A program made the translations under genes and the position numbers. From Chitinophaga pinensis (GTDB lineage: Bacteria; Bacteroidota; Bacteroidia; NS11-12g; UBA955): DNA of 41,338 bases. The notes under the pieces were generated by a model that did no database searches, was not told the DNA's origin, and was given only the letters and a program-made list of their open reading frames with translations. The stretch lies in contig CAMDAF010000022.1 in NCBI GenBank assembly GCA_945888525.1, forward strand, positions 1 to 41,338. Direction: 5' to 3'. Shown in pieces: positions 34,473-41,338 of the stretch (positions are counted from its first letter, which is position 1; every line of letters begins with the position of its first letter).

Positions 34473-35522
34473 ATGGCGAATCAGACCACAATAAAATTCG
34501 ATCAAATTGTTGGCGACATCAAGCGCAGAAAATTCATGCCCATATATTTGCTCGAAGGGGATGAAACTTTTTACATTGATGAAATTACCAGAACTCTAGA
34601 ACAGGAAGTTCTAAAACCAGAAGAAAAGAGTTTTAACCAAACCATTGCCTATGGCAAAGATATTTCTCCTTTGGAGATTAAAATGGCCGCCAAGCGCTAC
34701 CCAATGATGAGTGAATATCAATTAATCATCATCAAAGAAGCGCAGAACATTAGCGACATTGAGCTATTAGAAGACTATGTTGAAAACCCGAGTGCCACCA
34801 CAATATTGGTATTGTGTTACAAAGGCAAAAAAGTAGACAAGCGCAAAAAGGTTGGAAAGCTTTTTGGCAAATACACCCATTTTACGGCCGAAAGACTGCG
34901 CGATTATGAAATCACACCTTGGATAGAAACCTATTTCAGATCAATGAAAAGGGCCATAGACATAAAAGCGGTTCAATTGATTGCAGACTATTTGGGCAAC
35001 GACTTAAGTAAGATTGCCAATGAGGTAGACAAACTTTTAATCAATGTAAAAGAAGACGTAGCGGTTATTGGTGTTACACATATTGAGCAAAACATAGGGG
35101 TAAGCAAAGACTACAATATTTTTGAATTGCAAAAAGCAATTGGACAAAAAAACTTTAACAAGTCGATTCAAATCACCCATTATTTTGCATCGAACACCAA
35201 GCAGCATTCTATTATTCCTTTGATTGCAAACTTATACTCCTATTTTTCAAAAGTATACACCTACCATACCATAAAAAGCAAGCCAAGAAAAGACATTGCC
35301 AGCACATTGGGCGTTAATGAATTCTTTTTGGACGATTACAAGCAAGCAAGTGAAAATTACTTGCCTTTAATGATTGAACAAATCTTTGCTTTTTTAAAGT
35401 ATTATGATTTGCGTTCAAAAGGCGTTGATGACGCTGGTACCGACGATGGACAATTAATGATTGAATTGGTGGTTAAAATTTTGCGCATTGCAGAGATTCC
35501 ACATCAATTAAAATTGGTTTAA
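34473..35522 (+). CDS. holA: DNA polymerase III delta subunit (clamp loader)
   Basis: This 349-residue protein has the HolA N-terminal pattern (FMPIYLLEGDETFYIDEI), the middle KVDKRKKVGKLFGKY region and a C-terminal clamp-loader collar domain (GVSKDYNIFELQKAIG). The delta subunit opens the beta clamp, whose gene dnaN lies about 7 kb away in this window. It starts with ATG 20 bp from the divergent nuclease-like gene. Confidence 0.93.
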   Translation: MANQTTIKFDQIVGDIKRRKFMPIYLLEGDETFYIDEITRTLEQEVLKPEEKSFNQTIAYGKDISPLEIKMAAKRYPMMSEYQLIIIKEAQNISDIELLEDYVENPSATTILVLCYKGKKVDKRKKVGKLFGKYTHFTAERLRDYEITPWIETYFRSMKRAIDIKAVQLIADYLGNDLSKIANEVDKLLINVKEDVAVIGVTHIEQNIGVSKDYNIFELQKAIGQKNFNKSIQITHYFASNTKQHSIIPLIANLYSYFSKVYTYHTIKSKPRKDIASTLGVNEFFLDDYKQASENYLPLMIEQIFAFLKYYDLRSKGVDDAGTDDGQLMIELVVKILRIAEIPHQLKLV

Positions 35523-35694
35523 CAAAATCTGCAATACTCTAATTTCTAAGGCTTAAGTTTTAAAGTTAATACCGATCAAGGAATTAATTAACAAAAAGGT
35601 CTTATTCTATTCACAATTATTTTAATTTTTATTTTATAATTTCCAATTTTCAAGGTATTTTGCACCATTAAAACAAAATATACGATTGTTAATC

Positions 35695-37662
35695 ATGAAC
35701 AAAAAATTACTTATTACCGCTTTGGTTTTGCCTTTCATGGCATTTTCTCAAAGCAAAGATGCCTCTAAATTTGGTCAGATGACTGTTGGAGGTCCTCAGT
35801 TGCTTAGCAGCCAAACTGCTGGCGCTGTTGACAACAGCACTTTTGACTCAATGGCAAATGCAGGTGCAAGCAAAGCTGCACCAAAAAGCAGTGCAAAACG
35901 TGGAATTATTTCATATAATTTCGTAAAAGTTGGAAGCACGTATTACGATTTACAAACCAACGCAAGTATTGGTAGAAGAGTTGTATTACAAGACGATGGC
36001 AAAGTATCAGTTGCTTGGACAACTTCAAATGATGCAACCTATGCAAACCGTGGAACTGGATACAACCACTTCAACTTAAGCAGTTGGTTAAGCGTAGGCA
36101 ATCCTACAAACAGAGTTGAAAGCGTTCGTTTGGGATGGCCTTCAATTGGTGTGAACAACGGCAAAGAATGGGTTATGGGACACGATGCGGCCAATGGCGG
36201 ATATGTATTGTCTAATAATGCAGCTATTGGAAGCACTTCATGGTCCTCGGGCAGTTCAGTTCTAACTGAAAACAGTTTAAGACCATTATGGGGCAGAGTA
36301 GCCAACAGCGGCAACTATTTCCACTGCATTGGTACCTATGCAGACTCCTCTCAACCCGGTGAGCCTAGAGCACCAAAAAGAAAAGGTGTATTTGCGCCTT
36401 TGACTTACAGCCGTTCTACCGATGGTGGTGCAACTTGGGACATTCAACATTCAATATTACCAGGTTATGACAGCACCCGTATAACGTCTGGTGGTGGCGA
36501 TGAATATGCAATTGATGTGCGTGGTTCGGTAGTTGCTATTGTAACTGGTGACCAATTAAAAGACGTTATGGTATGGAAGTCTACTGACAATGGAGCAACT
36601 TTCACAAGAATTATTGCTGATACATTTGCATATGCGCCTTACAACGATAAAAAATTAATGTTGGATACGCCGAGTGTGTGCGATGGTTCTGTTGAGGTAT
36701 TAATTGACAACAACAACAAAGTTCACGCATTTTGGGGTGTAAGTAAAGTATTTGATGACGATACATCTGATGCTTCATACAGCTTCTTCCCTGGAACATC
36801 CTTATTGGCACACTGGAGCGAAAGCACTGGCAAAGTTCAACTTATTGCTGGCGGTTCTCAATTTGACCGCGACAAAAACGGAACATTAGACATTTCTGCT
36901 GGTAATACTGCAGCGTTGTCGGGTGGTTTGGTTCCACAAACTTTAAAAAACGTCGGCATATCATCCGTAGCTAGATTGGGTAACACGTCATTGTTGCACT
37001 CTCCTTCTGCTGGTGTTGATGCGAGTGGCAATATTTTCGTAACTTTCTCTTTCCCATTAGAGCAAGACGTAGATGCGAACAATGTAAACTTAAGAGACGT
37101 TATGATGGTTCACTCTACCGATGGTGGAGCCAATTGGGCTGCTTCTCAAGACATCACCCAAATCCAAGGCTTGGAAGAGGAATTTGCTTGTGTAGCTAAG
37201 AAAGTCAACAATTTTGTTCACGTTATTTTCCAAGTAGATGCTACTGCAGGTACAAACCTACAAAACAACAGCACTGCAGATAACAACCACCCTGCTGGTA
37301 TCAACGACATCATGTATGCGGCTATTCCAGTTGCTAAAATTTTAGATGGTTCTATCCAAACGCTTTGGAGCTTAGGTGTTGAGCAATTTGATGCAAACCA
37401 AGAAGTATTCGTGGTTTCTCAAAACTATCCTAACCCATTCAGCAGCAACTCAGATGTAATTATCTGGTTGAACACTGAGTCTAACGTTACAATCGAAATC
37501 ACCAATGTATCTGGTCAAGTTGTAAGCACCCAAGACTTCGGTTCTAAAGGTGCTGGCAACCACTCAATAACCATGAACGCTGACGGTTTGGCTGCTGGTA
37601 TTTACTTCTACACAGTAAAAACTGCTACCCACTCTGTAACTAAGAAAATGACAATCAACTAA
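35695..37662 (+). CDS. Large T9SS-secreted protein with sialidase-type Asp boxes
   Basis: This 655-residue exported protein starts with a Sec signal peptide (MNKKLLITALVLPFMAFSQS). Three Asp-box motifs, S-T-D-x-G-A-x-(W/F), occur as STDGGATW, STDNGATF and STDGGANW, pointing to a beta-propeller related to sialidase/BNR proteins. No sialidase Arg triad was identified, so enzymatic activity is doubtful. The last 75 or so residues (NYPNPFSSNSDVIIW to the Lys-rich end) form a type A T9SS sorting domain, so the protein is surface-anchored or released. An in-frame TTG 9 bp upstream is not needed. A strong terminator follows directly. Confidence 0.9.
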   Translation: MNKKLLITALVLPFMAFSQSKDASKFGQMTVGGPQLLSSQTAGAVDNSTFDSMANAGASKAAPKSSAKRGIISYNFVKVGSTYYDLQTNASIGRRVVLQDDGKVSVAWTTSNDATYANRGTGYNHFNLSSWLSVGNPTNRVESVRLGWPSIGVNNGKEWVMGHDAANGGYVLSNNAAIGSTSWSSGSSVLTENSLRPLWGRVANSGNYFHCIGTYADSSQPGEPRAPKRKGVFAPLTYSRSTDGGATWDIQHSILPGYDSTRITSGGGDEYAIDVRGSVVAIVTGDQLKDVMVWKSTDNGATFTRIIADTFAYAPYNDKKLMLDTPSVCDGSVEVLIDNNNKVHAFWGVSKVFDDDTSDASYSFFPGTSLLAHWSESTGKVQLIAGGSQFDRDKNGTLDISAGNTAALSGGLVPQTLKNVGISSVARLGNTSLLHSPSAGVDASGNIFVTFSFPLEQDVDANNVNLRDVMMVHSTDGGANWAASQDITQIQGLEEEFACVAKKVNNFVHVIFQVDATAGTNLQNNSTADNNHPAGINDIMYAAIPVAKILDGSIQTLWSLGVEQFDANQEVFVVSQNYPNPFSSNSDVIIWLNTESNVTIEITNVSGQVVSTQDFGSKGAGNHSITMNADGLAAGIYFYTVKTATHSVTKKMTIN

Positions 37663-37683
37663 GATTGATTTTTATTTAATATT

Positions 37684-37723
37684 AAAAATCCCGTCTTGTA
37701 ATTACAAGACGGGATTTTTTTTT
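37684..37723. terminator. Bidirectional intrinsic terminator, 36-bp perfect palindrome
   Basis: Positions 37684-37719 form a perfect 18+18 palindrome whose GC core is CCCGTCTTG (37690-37698) against CAAGACGGG (37705-37713), with A and T runs on both sides. It serves the T9SS gene on the plus strand and tspO, whose stop codon is within 3 bp, on the minus strand. Confidence 0.9.
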
Positions 37724-38192
37724 ACAAATTAAGAAACCATATGCTTCCGTTTAAAACTGAAGCAAAGCTTACCCAAAGTAAATATGGGATTTGGATAAGG
37801 GCGGCTGTTTTGTTGCAGCGCCAAAAAGAAACGATCATCCAAAGTATACAGCTCCAAATGGCCAGTATTTCAATAAATGAAATGCCAAGCCAATGGAAAG
37901 TAAAGAAAAGAAAACTCCAAGAAAAGTTTAAAGTCAATTGTAGGAAAAACACTTTAAGCGCAAGACTGCTGTTTGCATTTTTAGCTGATTGAAGGATTAA
38001 AAACAAACTTACACCCATTAAAGCGTATAGCGCCGACCATACAGGTCCAAACAAATAATTGGGCGGATTGAAACTCGGTTTCATTAAATTGGGATACCAA
38101 GTCTTTAAACCCCCTATGGTTGCAATACCGGAGATTCCTCCAATGGCCAAACAAATTATAATATAAGCAAGTAATTTAAGTGCTGATTTCAT
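37722..38192 (-). CDS. TspO/MBR family membrane protein
   Basis: This 156-residue protein has five membrane helices and the typical TspO sequence WYPNLMKPSFNPPNYLFGP (about 32-50) and WSALYALMGVS, with many tryptophans. TspO proteins bind porphyrins and sterol-like ligands and act in stress or heme-related responses. A link to the heme-rich respiratory chain of this organism is only a guess. It faces the T9SS gene across the bidirectional terminator and stands alone. Confidence 0.93.
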   Translation of the reverse strand: MKSALKLLAYIIICLAIGGISGIATIGGLKTWYPNLMKPSFNPPNYLFGPVWSALYALMGVSLFLILQSAKNANSSLALKVFFLQLTLNFSWSFLFFTFHWLGISFIEILAIWSCILWMIVSFWRCNKTAALIQIPYLLWVSFASVLNGSIWFLNL

Positions 38193-38224
38193 ACGAAATA
38201 AACAGTCTATGTAATTTTAATGTT

Positions 38225-38599
38225 TTACTTCTTGCCCAATTGCTCGGCAATACGCTGGCTTAGCATATCAACAATCCGCTTGTTCATTTCGTTTTTATGC
38301 TCAATGAAATATTGCAATTCATCCTCTGTTAAAAGGGCTAAGACCATACCAATTAAAGTGTTTCTGATGGTCATATCCTTTTGCAAACGCAATTTCACAA
38401 ACTGTTCAATTTCCATTTTAAAGTCGGGTATTTCAGCCCCATTTAATTGCGATTTGAAGTAGGCCAAGAACAAATCGTTTTGAAACTTGAGTATGGGGCG
38501 CAGACTTGAATTTTGAAATTGTTCAAGTGGCAGCGAGCTGCGTTCGGCGTCGGTAGGAATTTCGGTGCGCAGAGCGCTTATTTGTTCTGATCTATTCAT
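38225..38599 (-). CDS. Conserved small protein, sometimes annotated as a glyoxalase in Bacteroidota
   Basis: This 124-residue soluble, mostly helical protein is charged and contains EQFQNSSLRPILKFQNDLF and LQKDMTIRNTLIGMV. Similar proteins are frequent in Bacteroidota and are often given the name glyoxalase, but no metal-binding His/Glu set of a true glyoxalase is evident. The function is unknown. It sits 32 bp downstream of the YdeI-CDGSH gene end and may share its transcript. Confidence 0.75.
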   Translation of the reverse strand: MNRSEQISALRTEIPTDAERSSLPLEQFQNSSLRPILKFQNDLFLAYFKSQLNGAEIPDFKMEIEQFVKLRLQKDMTIRNTLIGMVLALLTEDELQYFIEHKNEMNKRIVDMLSQRIAEQLGKK

Positions 38600-38630
38600 T
38601 TTTATTTTATTGAGATTGAAGTCTTTGAAA

Positions 38631-39278
38631 TCAATCTATTGGTTTGAGAATTTTGTGTGAGCCATCGCAAGACGGCATTTTTTTAGACAGGCCACAAACG
38701 CAATCGTTAAGCCCCTTTCCCTTTAGGATCCTAGCGGTCGATTTCTCAATTCTAGAAATGCGGGTAGCAGATTGTTTGGAGTCGGAGAAAAATATATTGT
38801 AAGCCCTTTGACGCCCTGGTGTTAGCGCCATAAAAGCCGCATTAAATTTGGTATCGGCGTCTAATTTATTTTGCAGTTCTTCTACAAAGACAAGTTCTTT
38901 GCTTTGTTTGAATTCAACTTTAAAGCCCGCCTTTTCAACTTCTATGGCTTCATAAATATAGGCTTTGATATCGGCTTCCATGTTTAGAATTTCTTTAAGA
39001 CTGGTAAAACGAATTTGTCTACTTGCTTGTGTATTCTCCGTTTGTTGCACCAAAATCTTGTTTGGGTCATTCAAAAGCGCCCCTTTCACAAACAAGATGG
39101 CGCAATACTTTTTAAACCCATGGATTAAAAGCACATTGCTCTTGTTGAAGGTATAACAAGGAACACCCCATTTAAAATCTTCGACCAAGGCACAGCCGTT
39201 TGCAATGTTTCTAAGACATTCCAACTCAGCTTTCCAAGCATTGAGATCGTGTAAAAAGGCAGAAACTTTAGGGTGCAT
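38631..39278 (-). CDS. DUF1801/YdeI-type protein with C-terminal CDGSH iron-sulfur motif
   Basis: This 215-residue protein has three parts. Residues about 10-115 match DUF1801 (EDFKWGVPCYTFNKSNVLLI, KKYCAILFVKGALLND). Residues about 130-190 match the YdeI/OmdA domain (ALTPGRQRAYNIFFSDSKQS, IEKSTARILKGKG). The last 30 residues carry C193-x-C195-x2-S-x3-P-x-C204-DGS-H208, a full CDGSH signature for a redox-active 2Fe-2S cluster bound by three Cys and one His. YdeI homologues are linked to resistance to antimicrobial peptides; CDGSH proteins handle electrons or clusters. The combined function is unknown. Length fits a normal YdeI protein plus the tail. Confidence 0.82.
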   Translation of the reverse strand: MHPKVSAFLHDLNAWKAELECLRNIANGCALVEDFKWGVPCYTFNKSNVLLIHGFKKYCAILFVKGALLNDPNKILVQQTENTQASRQIRFTSLKEILNMEADIKAYIYEAIEVEKAGFKVEFKQSKELVFVEELQNKLDADTKFNAAFMALTPGRQRAYNIFFSDSKQSATRISRIEKSTARILKGKGLNDCVCGLSKKMPSCDGSHKILKPID

Positions 39279-39445
39279 AAAAGCAGTTCAAATTTAGGGG
39301 AAAAAAACAAAAGTGAATATAGAAAAACATTAAAAGCAATTGGCCTAAAAAAGATTCAAAACACAAACTCTTCTAATGTTAAAATACAGTAACTTATTAC
39401 AGGCACAAGTTAAATTTGCGTTATCTGCGTGTTTTATTTGGCAAT

Positions 39446-39590
39446 GAACGCTAACGTCGTTTTGCAGCTACAAGAAGTTGGCGATTTTAAAACCAATTTT
39501 GATTTGAAAGCTGCAACAAACATAAGATAAAACTTTCATACGAAGCACTTAACTAGCCAATTTCTTTAAGGTGCTACTAACTGACGTTTG
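39446..39590. repeat. attC-like repeat A (cassette-array repeat)
   Basis: This stretch of about 145 bp lies within the 315-bp gene-free gap 39279-39593, which otherwise holds only AT-rich DNA. Outer ends contain CTAACGTC and CTAACTGACG. Inner arms are imperfect complements: GCTACAAGAAGTTGGCG (39467-39483) and GCCAATTTCTTTAAGGTGCT (39557-39576). It shares TTGGCGATTTT, AATTTTGAT, AGCACTTAAC and GCCAATTTCTT with repeat B. The toxin gene stop codon lies 4 bp beyond its right end. Confidence 0.6.
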
Positions 39591-39593
39591 TTT

Positions 39594-39917
39594 TTATGCT
39601 ACATATGTCTCGTGAATAATTGTCTTGACTTCAACAATATCTTTTTCGGAAAGTTTATCAAGAATTTTCACAATACGTAGTCTGTCAATAGTTCTGATTT
39701 GATCAAGAACAACCCAGCCTTTTGTTTTATTATGTTTAACTGCTACTCTAGTCGGATAACTTTTAGAATTGCTTGTCATAGGGGCAATAACAATTGTCTG
39801 CAAATATTTATTCATTTCGTTGGGAGAAATTACAACGCATGGCCGAGTCTTTTTCATTTCACTGCCGATTGTAGGGTCAAGATTAACCAAAACAATTTCA
39901 TACTGTTTTATTTCCAT
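39594..39917 (-). CDS. PemK/MazF-family toxin
   Basis: This 107-residue protein has the MazF beta-barrel pattern: YEIVLVNLDPTIGSEMKKTRPCVVISPNE at the N-terminus, TIVIAPMTS, and GWVVLDQIRTIDRLRI. MazF-type toxins are sequence-specific endoribonucleases that stop translation. The start overlaps the end of the antitoxin gene by 10 bp, the normal antitoxin-first order. Its stop codon is 4 bp from repeat A. It is probably active only when the antitoxin is lost. Confidence 0.9.
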   Translation of the reverse strand: MEIKQYEIVLVNLDPTIGSEMKKTRPCVVISPNEMNKYLQTIVIAPMTSNSKSYPTRVAVKHNKTKGWVVLDQIRTIDRLRIVKILDKLSEKDIVEVKTIIHETYVA

Positions 39918-40153
39918 TCTTCAAAACTTTCGTCATTAAATACGTCTGCCATTAATTGGTTGTCATCTCCATTTTCGTGCATTTTCTTAAATGACTTCTC
40001 CCAACCATTTCTAGCTGAAGTCTTCGGTTTTAAAATAATAAAACCTTTTTCAAGTATTAATTCGATAGTGTCTTGAATATTATATTTTTCAAGTATTGTT
40101 TTGGAAAGTCTAATACCTTTTGAGTTTCCAATTGAGATTAATGAAATATCCAT
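39908..40153 (-). CDS. MazE/AbrB-type antitoxin
   Basis: This 81-residue protein has an N-terminal swapped-hairpin AbrB/MazE DNA-binding domain (SLISIGNSKGIRLSKTILEKY) and an acidic C-terminal tail (DDNQLMADVFNDESFEEW) of the kind that wraps the toxin. It should neutralise the MazF-like toxin and repress its own promoter, where a 13-bp imperfect inverted repeat lies just upstream. Confidence 0.9.
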   Translation of the reverse strand: MDISLISIGNSKGIRLSKTILEKYNIQDTIELILEKGFIILKPKTSARNGWEKSFKKMHENGDDNQLMADVFNDESFEEWK

Positions 40154-40163
40154 TGTCTAAATT

Positions 40164-40192
40164 TTAATGTAATTACAAAGTAACTACATTAA
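40164..40192. promoter_or_regulatory. Operator of the mazEF-type pair
   Basis: TTAATGTAATTAC (40164-40176), AAA, then GTAACTACATTAA (40180-40192) form an inverted repeat matching at 12 of 13 positions. It covers the -7 element of the antitoxin promoter, as expected for MazE autorepression. Confidence 0.65.
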
Positions 40193-40206
40193 TATCTATT
40201 TTCCAA
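40176..40206 (-). promoter_or_regulatory. Promoter of the antitoxin-toxin pair
   Basis: On the minus strand TTG (40206-40204), 20 bases and TTACTTTG (40183-40176) match the Bacteroidota consensus with one change in the -7 element. This gives the pair its own promoter, as toxin-antitoxin cassettes usually have. Confidence 0.55.
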
Positions 40207-40272
40207 ATTTAATTACAATAATTAGTATTGTTTTTTAATAATAAAATGTCCAAAAAATTCGCTCGGGGTTTT

Positions 40273-40459
40273 GCTGCTGACGGTTTCGGGCTTGGCGAAG
40301 GTGGCGATTTTCACCACAAATTTTGATGCGGAGAACCAAACTTTGATTAACCACATCCCCAAAGGGCTCACCAATGCCATATAAAATTAATACATTATTG
40401 GTAAATGCGTCTGCGGAGCACTGAACCGCCAATTTCTTGTAGTTGCTGTTATGGGCTGG
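40273..40459. repeat. attC-like repeat B (cassette-array repeat)
   Basis: This element of about 187 bp fills most of the gap between the antitoxin promoter and the TerB-like gene. It shares 21 identical bases with repeat C at its left (40291-40311, beginning CTTGGCGAAGGTGGCG) and 18 at its right (40444-40461, TGCTGTTATGGGCTGGTT). It also shares AATTTTGAT and GCCAATTTCTT with repeat A. GCCAATTTCTTGTAG on the right is partly complementary to TTGGCGAAGG on the left. The right end contains the GTTATGGGC junction and runs into the stop codon of the next gene. Confidence 0.65.
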
Positions 40460-40909
40460 TTAAATTTTCGTTAAGTCCCAACCTTTTTTTTCTTCTTCTT
40501 CAGTTAAACCAAAGTATTTTTTAGCCTTAGTGATAATTTTCCATTCACTATCAGAGATATTAATTTTTTCGCCATTCACTTGATAATCACCACCCCATGA
40601 TTTATGGGACATCTTAATCATGTAAACAATGACTTTCGCTTTCCATTCTTTGCCACAACTATTTGTAGCCTTCAGTGCTTCTTTAATGATTCCATCATAT
40701 CCTATACTATCTCTCAGTGCTGTGCGCTTTAAAACAATTTCTGAAAAGGGAATATCAATTCCTTCTGCCTTGTTAACCTTTTCATAATATTCATCTTCTA
40801 AACTGGATACTGCATTACCAAATTTTTGATCATCTGATGTAGTATCTGCGGTTGCAACTGCCCACAATAAGTGAAGCAATGCATCATGTTTGTACATTTC
40901 TTGTGCCAT
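40460..40909 (-). CDS. Small orphan protein, weakly TerB-like
   Basis: This 149-residue protein starts MAQEMYKHDALLHLLWAVA and is mostly helical and charged. The LLWAVATAD start with acidic residues following is reminiscent of the TerB/DjlA-type helical fold, but the match is weak and the function is unknown. The same frame is open 76 codons further upstream into repeat C, but that stretch reads through repeat sequence and has an unnatural composition, so ATG 40909 is used. The stop codon TAA overlaps the end of repeat B, the arrangement expected for a gene cassette. Confidence 0.6.
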   Translation of the reverse strand: MAQEMYKHDALLHLLWAVATADTTSDDQKFGNAVSSLEDEYYEKVNKAEGIDIPFSEIVLKRTALRDSIGYDGIIKEALKATNSCGKEWKAKVIVYMIKMSHKSWGGDYQVNGEKINISDSEWKIITKAKKYFGLTEEEEKKGWDLTKI

Positions 40910-41071
40910 TTCGTTTTTTTTAAATTTAGTTCCTACTCGTATGGCTTTTCGGTGTCGCCCCGTTTTTTTGAGTGGGTTCTGGACTCCACTTTTAAAATAC
41001 AATAATACAATTTTTTTGTCACTACAGGTGGTCAGCCCTTTGGCTCTTTCTGGCCGTCTTTGTTTAATTTG

Positions 41072-41211
41072 CCCATAACGTCCCGCGGCTTGGCGAAGGT
41101 GGCGATTTTGAAGCATAAACTTTCTTTTGAAAAACACATTTAAAATGTAAAATAAATTTTCATTAATAGTACAATGCAGCCAATTTTTTTAGGTGCTGTT
41201 ATGGGCTGGTT
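41072..41211. repeat. attC-like repeat C (cassette-array repeat)
   Basis: This 140-bp element has inverted ends: GCCCATAAC at 41071-41079 and GTTATGGGC at 41198-41206. It shares long exact blocks with repeat B (41089-41109 and 41194-41211). The interior is AT-rich and differs from A and B. The flanking sequence 40910-41070 contains no recognisable gene. Confidence 0.65.
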
Positions 41212-41338
41212 GTCTTGTCTGCCAAATAAAAGCAAATCAAGTAAGCGAACGGTCTAATATTAAAGTCCGTCCGCTTGAAAAGTCCACAAAGTCAGAAGTA
41301 TTATTTTTCTTTGTCGTATAAATATTTTGTTATGCTAG
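41212..41338. other. Right-edge segment beyond repeat C
   Basis: No open frame longer than about 30 codons is seen in these 127 bases. They contain an imperfect hairpin, AAGCG-ACGG-CT (from 41243) against AG-CCGT-CGCTT (to 41276), with two mismatches. If the array continues, this would be the 3' part of the next cassette. Confidence 0.4.

Noticed and set aside
34453-34491. TTG start for the nuclease-like gene
   Set aside because: It would overlap holA, and the added residues are not family-like; GTG 34452 precedes the conserved N-terminus.
37684-37719. The 36-bp palindrome as an integration or operator site
   Set aside because: Its position immediately after two convergent stop codons, GC core and T runs on both sides are fully explained by a bidirectional terminator.
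40235-40432. Minus-strand open frame of 65 codons within repeat B
   Set aside because: It lies in repeat sequence shared with the non-coding repeat C and has no plausible protein character. Such frames arise from the repeat itself.
40910-41137. 76-codon upstream extension of the TerB-like gene
   Set aside because: It runs through repeat C and gives an Arg/Gln-rich run unlike a real N-terminus; the ATG at 40909 is followed by a normal helical sequence.
1-41338. CRISPR arrays, tRNA or rRNA genes, insertion-sequence transposases
   Set aside because: No regularly spaced short repeats, cloverleaf-type sequences with a GTTC-type T arm, rRNA-like blocks or transposase-like frames were found by eye. 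A covariance search could still find a missed tRNA.

Overview
The window is an AT-rich chromosomal segment from a member of the Bacteroidota. Four things point there: a secreted protein with a type IX secretion (Por) C-terminal sorting domain, SpII lipoproteins, a fused ccoNO gene, and promoters of the TTG-N20-TAnnTTTG type typical of this phylum. No genus can be named from the sequence alone.

Layout. (1) 1-4300: the tail of an unrecognised gene, then a large hybrid histidine kinase (GAF-PAS-GAF-HisKA-HATPase-REC-HPt) with a LytTR response regulator, closed by a hairpin terminator. (2) 4288-16470, minus strand: a respiration locus. One transcription unit runs ccoS, ccoNO, ccoQ, ccoP, ccoG, fixH, a TauE-like membrane protein, a PAS sensor kinase and a REC-CRP/FNR fusion regulator. 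Upstream lies usp-fixI. Both units have FNR-type TGA-N6-TCA boxes in their control regions, so the oxidase operon appears to encode a candidate regulator of itself. (3) 16676-18674: paaABC, a phenylacetyl-CoA epoxygenase core without paaD/paaE. (4) 18830-29584: housekeeping and membrane functions. These are yebC, a second universal stress protein, a BadF-type sugar kinase, then (minus strand) methyltransferase, PAP2 phosphatase and ZIP transporter, two paralogous lipoproteins with pyrophosphatase, a GlcD-type FAD oxidase, dnaN, and a ChrA transporter with an outer-membrane-associated-looking protein. (5) 29634-37662: a lipoprotein, queA, a TrmN6-type methyltransferase, TerC, a FemAB/GNAT-like protein, a small PD-(D/E)XK protein, holA and a large T9SS-secreted Asp-box protein. 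(6) 37722-39278: TspO, a small conserved protein, and a YdeI/DUF1801 protein with a CDGSH iron-sulfur tail.

(7) 39446-41338 is the accessory part. Three related repeats of about 145-190 bp (A, B, C) alternate with a MazEF-type toxin-antitoxin pair and a small TerB-like orphan. Both genes lie on the minus strand and end within a few bases of a repeat. The structure resembles an integron-type cassette array with attC-like sites. No integrase is in the window and the array runs off the right edge.

The observations most worth following are the cassette-like array, the paired FNR-type boxes on the cbb3 operon together with the REC-CRP regulator and PAS kinase it encodes, the CDGSH fusion, and the terminator buried in the zip coding sequence. 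No rRNA, tRNA, CRISPR array or transposase gene was seen.
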